DNA from: ATZT02 sp046046315 | GTDB taxonomy: Bacteria > Actinomycetota > Actinomycetes > S36-B12 > UBA5976 | NCBI GenBank assembly: GCA_046046315.1 | Contig: JBJOKB010000031.1 | Coordinates: 1-8,758 of the forward strand | DNA length: 8,758 bases | Direction of reading: 5' to 3' | Part shown: positions 5,435-8,758 of the stretch, piece by piece | How positions within the stretch are numbered: the first letter of the stretch is position 1 | How the letters are laid out: each line of letters starts with the position of its first letter | Position numbers and translations under genes: made by a program | Notes under the pieces: model-generated | What the model saw: only the letters and a program-made list of their open reading frames with translations | Database searches by the model: none | What the model was told of the DNA's origin: nothing

Positions 5435-7534
5435 GTGGCAACTGGTACGCAGCTTGATTTAGCTACGGTGCGCAATATCGGCATCATGGCTCATATCGAC
5501 GCGGGCAAAACTACAACCACAGAACGAATTCTTTTCTACACAGGTGTTAACTACAAAATTGGTGAAGTTCACGATGGCGCAGCAACTATGGACTGGATGC
5601 CACAAGAACAAGAACGCGGAATCACTATTACTTCTGCAGCAACAACATGCACCTGGGATAACCATTTAATTAACATCATTGACACACCTGGACACGTTGA
5701 TTTCACAGTTGAAGTAGAACGCTCTCTTCGTGTACTAGACGGTGCTGTTGCAGTATTTGACGGTGTTGCCGGAGTTGAACCACAATCAGAAACTGTTTGG
5801 CGTCAAGCTGATCGCTACAAAGTTCCACGTATTGCTTTTATTAATAAATTAGATAGAACAGGTGCTGTTTACACCCGTACTTATGACATGTTGATTGAAA
5901 GATTGAATGCTCCAGTTGTGTTATTACAACTTCCAATTGGAACTGAAGGTGAATTTGCAGGAATAGTTGATTTGATCGACATGAAAGCTTACGTCTGGGA
6001 TCTAGAAGCAAATAAAGGTGATGAATTTAGAACTGAAGAAATTCCAGCAAACATGTTGGATGAAGCAAAAGCCAAACGTGCCGAAATGATTGAAAAACTT
6101 GCTGACATTGATGATGCAATTATGGAATTGTTTATGGAAGAAAAAGAACCTTCTAAAGAACAAATCATTGCTGCAATTCGTAAGGGCACAGTTAACTTTT
6201 CAGTTGTTCCAGTAATTATGGGATCTGCATTTAAAAACAAAGGTGTGCAACAAATGTTGGACGCAGTTGTTAGATATCTGCCAAGCCCATTAGAAGTTGG
6301 CGCTATCAAAGGATTCAAACAAGGTGATCCATCAGTTGAAATCGATAGAGCACCATCTGAAACTGAACCATTCTCAGCGCTTGCTTTCAAGATCATGAGT
6401 GATCCTCATCTTGGAAAATTAACTTACATTCGAATTTATTCAGGAAAATTAGAACCAGGAACTTCAGTATTAAATGCGACGAAAGATAGAAAAGAAAGAA
6501 TTGGCAAGATTTATCAAATGCACGCTAATAAGCGTGAAGAAAGAGAATCAGCTACAGCAGGTTTGATTGTGGCAGTTATGGGATTAAAAGACACCACCAC
6601 TGGTGACACCCTTTGTGATCCAGATAAACCAGTTGTTCTTGAATCAATGGACTTTCCAGATCCAGTTATTCACGTGGCAATTGAACCAAAAACTAAGAAC
6701 GATCAAGACAAACTTGCAACCGCAATTCAAAGACTTGCTGAAGAAGATCCAACTTTCCATGTTCGAGGCGATGAAGAAACCGGTCAAACAATTATCGGTG
6801 GTATGGGTGAACTTCATTTGGAAGTTCTAGTAGATCGCATGAAACGTGAATTTAAAGTTGAAGCAAACGTCGGTAAACCACAAGTTGCATATCGCGAAAC
6901 AATTACTAAGAAAGTTGAAAAAGTTGATTACACCCACAAGAAACAATCTGGTGGAGCTGGACAATTTGCTCGCGTAATTGTTGACATTGAACCAAACACC
7001 ACTGAAGGTGGCGGTTATGAATTTATTAACAAAGTAACTGGTGGAAGAATTCCTCGAGAATACATTCCTTCAGTTGATGACGGCGCACAAGAAGCAATGG
7101 TAAATGGTGTTCTTGCCGGTTATCCAATGGTTGATATCAAAGTTACATTGCAAGATGGCGCATACCACGATGTTGACTCTTCAGAATTAGCATTCAAGAT
7201 TGCCGGATCAATGGCATTTAAAGAAGCAGCACGTAAAGCAAACCCAGTTTTGTTAGAACCAATGATGGATGTTGAAGTTGTAACACCAGAAGATTTCATG
7301 GGTGATGTAATCGGAGATTTGAATTCACGTCGTGGCCAAATTCAAGCTATGGATGAAAGAGCAGGAGCACGTGTAGTTAAAGCTCTTGTTCCACTTAGCG
7401 AAATGTTTGGTTATGTAGGTGACTTGCGTTCCAAAACACAAGGACGTGCAAGTTACTCAATGCAGTTTCATTCTTACGCGCAAGTACCAGCTGCAGTTTC
7501 GCAAGAAATTGTTGCCAAGGTTCGCGGCGAGTAA
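5435..7534 (+). CDS. fusA: Elongation factor G
   Basis: This translational GTPase drives tRNA-mRNA translocation and, with ribosome recycling factor, splits ribosomes. The 699-residue product has all five domains. G-domain motifs are AHIDAGKT (19-26), RGITI (61-65), DTPGH (83-87) with catalytic H87, NKLD (137-140) and GSAF near 263. Domain II begins near 290 and domain III near 410 (ending around GGMGELHLEV). Domain IV includes QSGGAGQFARV and domain V starts near 610. The stretch YKIGEVHDGAATMDWMPQEQ is strongly actinobacterial. The GTG start at 5435 has AAGGA at 5421-5425, 9 nt upstream, and lies 21 bp after rpsG. The first 80 bases are about 52% GC, while an interior stretch (6001-6060) is about 33%. 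Nothing is missing or broken. Confidence 0.98.
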   Translation: MATGTQLDLATVRNIGIMAHIDAGKTTTTERILFYTGVNYKIGEVHDGAATMDWMPQEQERGITITSAATTCTWDNHLINIIDTPGHVDFTVEVERSLRVLDGAVAVFDGVAGVEPQSETVWRQADRYKVPRIAFINKLDRTGAVYTRTYDMLIERLNAPVVLLQLPIGTEGEFAGIVDLIDMKAYVWDLEANKGDEFRTEEIPANMLDEAKAKRAEMIEKLADIDDAIMELFMEEKEPSKEQIIAAIRKGTVNFSVVPVIMGSAFKNKGVQQMLDAVVRYLPSPLEVGAIKGFKQGDPSVEIDRAPSETEPFSALAFKIMSDPHLGKLTYIRIYSGKLEPGTSVLNATKDRKERIGKIYQMHANKREERESATAGLIVAVMGLKDTTTGDTLCDPDKPVVLESMDFPDPVIHVAIEPKTKNDQDKLATAIQRLAEEDPTFHVRGDEETGQTIIGGMGELHLEVLVDRMKREFKVEANVGKPQVAYRETITKKVEKVDYTHKKQSGGAGQFARVIVDIEPNTTEGGGYEFINKVTGGRIPREYIPSVDDGAQEAMVNGVLAGYPMVDIKVTLQDGAYHDVDSSELAFKIAGSMAFKEAARKANPVLLEPMMDVEVVTPEDFMGDVIGDLNSRRGQIQAMDERAGARVVKALVPLSEMFGYVGDLRSKTQGRASYSMQFHSYAQVPAAVSQEIVAKVRGE

Positions 7535-7607
7535 GAAAGAAAGAACCGTGCAAATAGCAAACTGCTAATTGTCGGAATAAAAAAACGCAGGTCAAAGGAG
7601 AAGCAAA
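7535..7607 (+). promoter_or_regulatory. fusA-tuf spacer with small hairpin and strong Shine-Dalgarno
   Basis: The 73 bp spacer carries AAAGGAG at 7594-7600, 7 nt before the tuf GTG, the best ribosome-binding site in the window. A small inverted repeat, TAGCA (7555-7559) and TGCTA (7563-7567), has a 3-base loop and no T-run after it, so it may mark an RNA processing or attenuation point rather than a terminator. I see no convincing separate promoter for tuf here. Confidence 0.5.
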
Positions 7608-8758
7608 GTGGCAAAGGCCAAATTCGAGCGGACAAAACCGCACGTAAATATCGGCACCATCGGCCACATCGACCACGGCAAAACCACATTGACCGCGGCG
7701 ATTACCAAGGTGCTACACGACAAATATCCGGATGTAAATCCATTTACTCCGTTCGACCAAATTGACAAAGCTCCTGAAGAGCGTCAACGCGGTATCACCA
7801 TTTCGATTGCACACGTCGAATACCAAACTGAAGCACGTCATTACGCACACGTTGACTGCCCAGGACATGCTGACTACATCAAGAACATGATTACTGGTGC
7901 AGCACAGATGGACGGCGCAATTCTTGTTGTTGCTGGAACTGACGGCCCAATGCCACAAACAAAAGAACACGTTTTGTTGGCACGCCAAGTAGGTGTTCCT
8001 GCAATCGTTGTTGCACTAAACAAGTGCGATACAGCAGATCCAGATTTGTTAGAACTTGTTGAAGAAGAAATTAGAGAACTTCTAACCAAGTACGAATTCC
8101 CTGGAAAAGATACTCCAATTGTTCGCATCTCAGCTTTGAAAGCACTTGAAGGCGATGCAAAATGGGCAGATTCAATTATGGAATTAATGGGTGCAGTTGA
8201 CACATTTATTCCAACTCCAAAACGCGAAATCGAGAAACCATTCTTGATGCCAGTTGAAGACGTTTTCACAATTACAGGTCGTGGAACAGTTATCACAGGT
8301 CGTATTGAAAGAGGAATGGTAAAGGTTAACGAAGAAGTTGAAATCGTGGGAATCCGCGATACTTCACAAAAGACAATCGTTACCGGTATCGAAATGTTCC
8401 GCAAACTTCTTGACGAAGGTCAAGCTGGCGAAAACGTTGGTTTGTTACTTCGTGGAACAAAGCGTGAAGATGTTGAACGCGGTATGTGCGTTGTTAAACC
8501 AGGAACTTCAACACCACACACCAACTTCGAAGCTCAAGTTTATATTTTGAGCAAAGACGAAGGTGGACGTCACACTCCATTCTTCAATAACTACCGTCCA
8601 CAGTTCTACTTCCGTACAACTGACGTGACTGGTGTTTGCGAATTACCAAACGGTGTCGAAATGGTTATGCCAGGAGACAACACTGAAATGAAGGTCGAGT
8701 TAATTCAACCGATCGCCATGGAAGACGGTCTTCGCTTCGCAATTCGCGAAGGTGGACG
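7608..8758 (+). CDS. tuf: Elongation factor Tu (3' end beyond the window)
   Basis: EF-Tu carries aminoacyl-tRNA to the ribosomal A site as a GTP complex. The frame is open from the GTG at 7608 to the last base: 383 full codons plus two bases. With a usual actinobacterial length near 397, only about 14 codons are missing. G-domain motifs are GHIDHGKT (19-26; I replaces the usual V), RGITI (61-65), DCPGH (83-87) with catalytic H87, NKCD (138-141) and the SAL motif near 175. Domain 2 includes TGRGTVITGRIERG, and domain 3 ends in LRFAIREGG at the window edge. The start is fixed by AAAGGAG 7 nt upstream and the conserved MAKAKFERTKPH beginning. As the last gene of rpsL-rpsG-fusA-tuf it is probably co-transcribed with fusA. 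The first 100 bases are about 55% GC, richer than the gene interior. Confidence 0.98.
   Translation, partial: MAKAKFERTKPHVNIGTIGHIDHGKTTLTAAITKVLHDKYPDVNPFTPFDQIDKAPEERQRGITISIAHVEYQTEARHYAHVDCPGHADYIKNMITGAAQMDGAILVVAGTDGPMPQTKEHVLLARQVGVPAIVVALNKCDTADPDLLELVEEEIRELLTKYEFPGKDTPIVRISALKALEGDAKWADSIMELMGAVDTFIPTPKREIEKPFLMPVEDVFTITGRGTVITGRIERGMVKVNEEVEIVGIRDTSQKTIVTGIEMFRKLLDEGQAGENVGLLLRGTKREDVERGMCVVKPGTSTPHTNFEAQVYILSKDEGGRHTPFFNNYRPQFYFRTTDVTGVCELPNGVEMVMPGDNTEMKVELIQPIAMEDGLRFAIREGG

Noticed and set aside
5989..6396. 135-codon open frame antisense to fusA
   Set aside because: It is opposite intact EF-G coding sequence, with no ribosome-binding site or recognisable domain.
6603..6830. 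75-codon plus-strand open frame inside fusA in another frame
   Set aside because: The fusA frame is continuous here with conserved EF-G sequence. The alternative frame has no start signal.
7874..8404. 176-codon open frame antisense to tuf
   Set aside because: It lies wholly opposite the certain EF-Tu gene, its product is low-complexity Ser/Thr/Ile-rich, and it matches nothing recognisable. It is a by-product of tuf codon use.
8338..8550. 70-codon plus-strand open frame inside tuf in another frame
   Set aside because: It overlaps the conserved EF-Tu domain 2-3 region, with no sign of a frameshift or independent start.

Overview
The window looks like chromosome from a small-genome, low-GC actinobacterium. 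EF-G, EF-Tu, S12 and S7 all read as actinobacterial, yet hand counts of GC run from about 17% in parts of the kinase gene to about 35-50% in the translation genes. GTG starts are common (five of nine genes). This combination fits freshwater acI lineages (Candidatus Nanopelagicales, such as Planktophila or Nanopelagicus). That placement is inferred from protein flavour and composition, not from a search.

Layout. At the left edge, on the minus strand, is a complete type II NADH:quinone dehydrogenase (2-1207). Across a 140 bp divergent gap lies a secreted protein of unknown function made of four LVxxGTITQAQADA-like repeats (1348-1920), which ends in a terminator-like hairpin. A new promoter then drives an OmpR/PhoB-type response regulator (1973-2656) and, overlapping it by 4 bp, a membrane histidine kinase (2653-3972). 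The kinase gene ends tail-to-tail with an 8 bp coding overlap against a small minus-strand lipoprotein gene (3965-4393), which belongs to an uncharacterised actinobacterial family. A 175 bp GC-rich divergent region with two inverted repeats separates that gene from the str operon: rpsL (4569-4943), rpsG (4943-5413), fusA (5435-7534) and tuf (7608 to the window end, lacking roughly its last 14 codons).

How the genes work together. The str operon supplies ribosomal proteins S12 and S7 and the two elongation GTPases. NDH-2 feeds NADH electrons into the quinone pool. The two-component pair should sense an unknown extracytoplasmic signal. The secreted repeat protein just upstream is a plausible partner or target, but that link rests only on position. 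Several genes (ndh, the regulator, perhaps the lipoprotein) have a -10-like hexamer 6-7 nt before the start codon, the arrangement expected for leaderless mRNAs.

Most of the window is ordinary core genome. The least explained parts are the secreted repeat protein with its internal duplication, the lipoprotein, and the GC-rich island with hairpins in front of the str operon. I found no tRNA, rRNA, CRISPR array, insertion sequence or attachment site, and no gene-free stretch longer than 300 bases.
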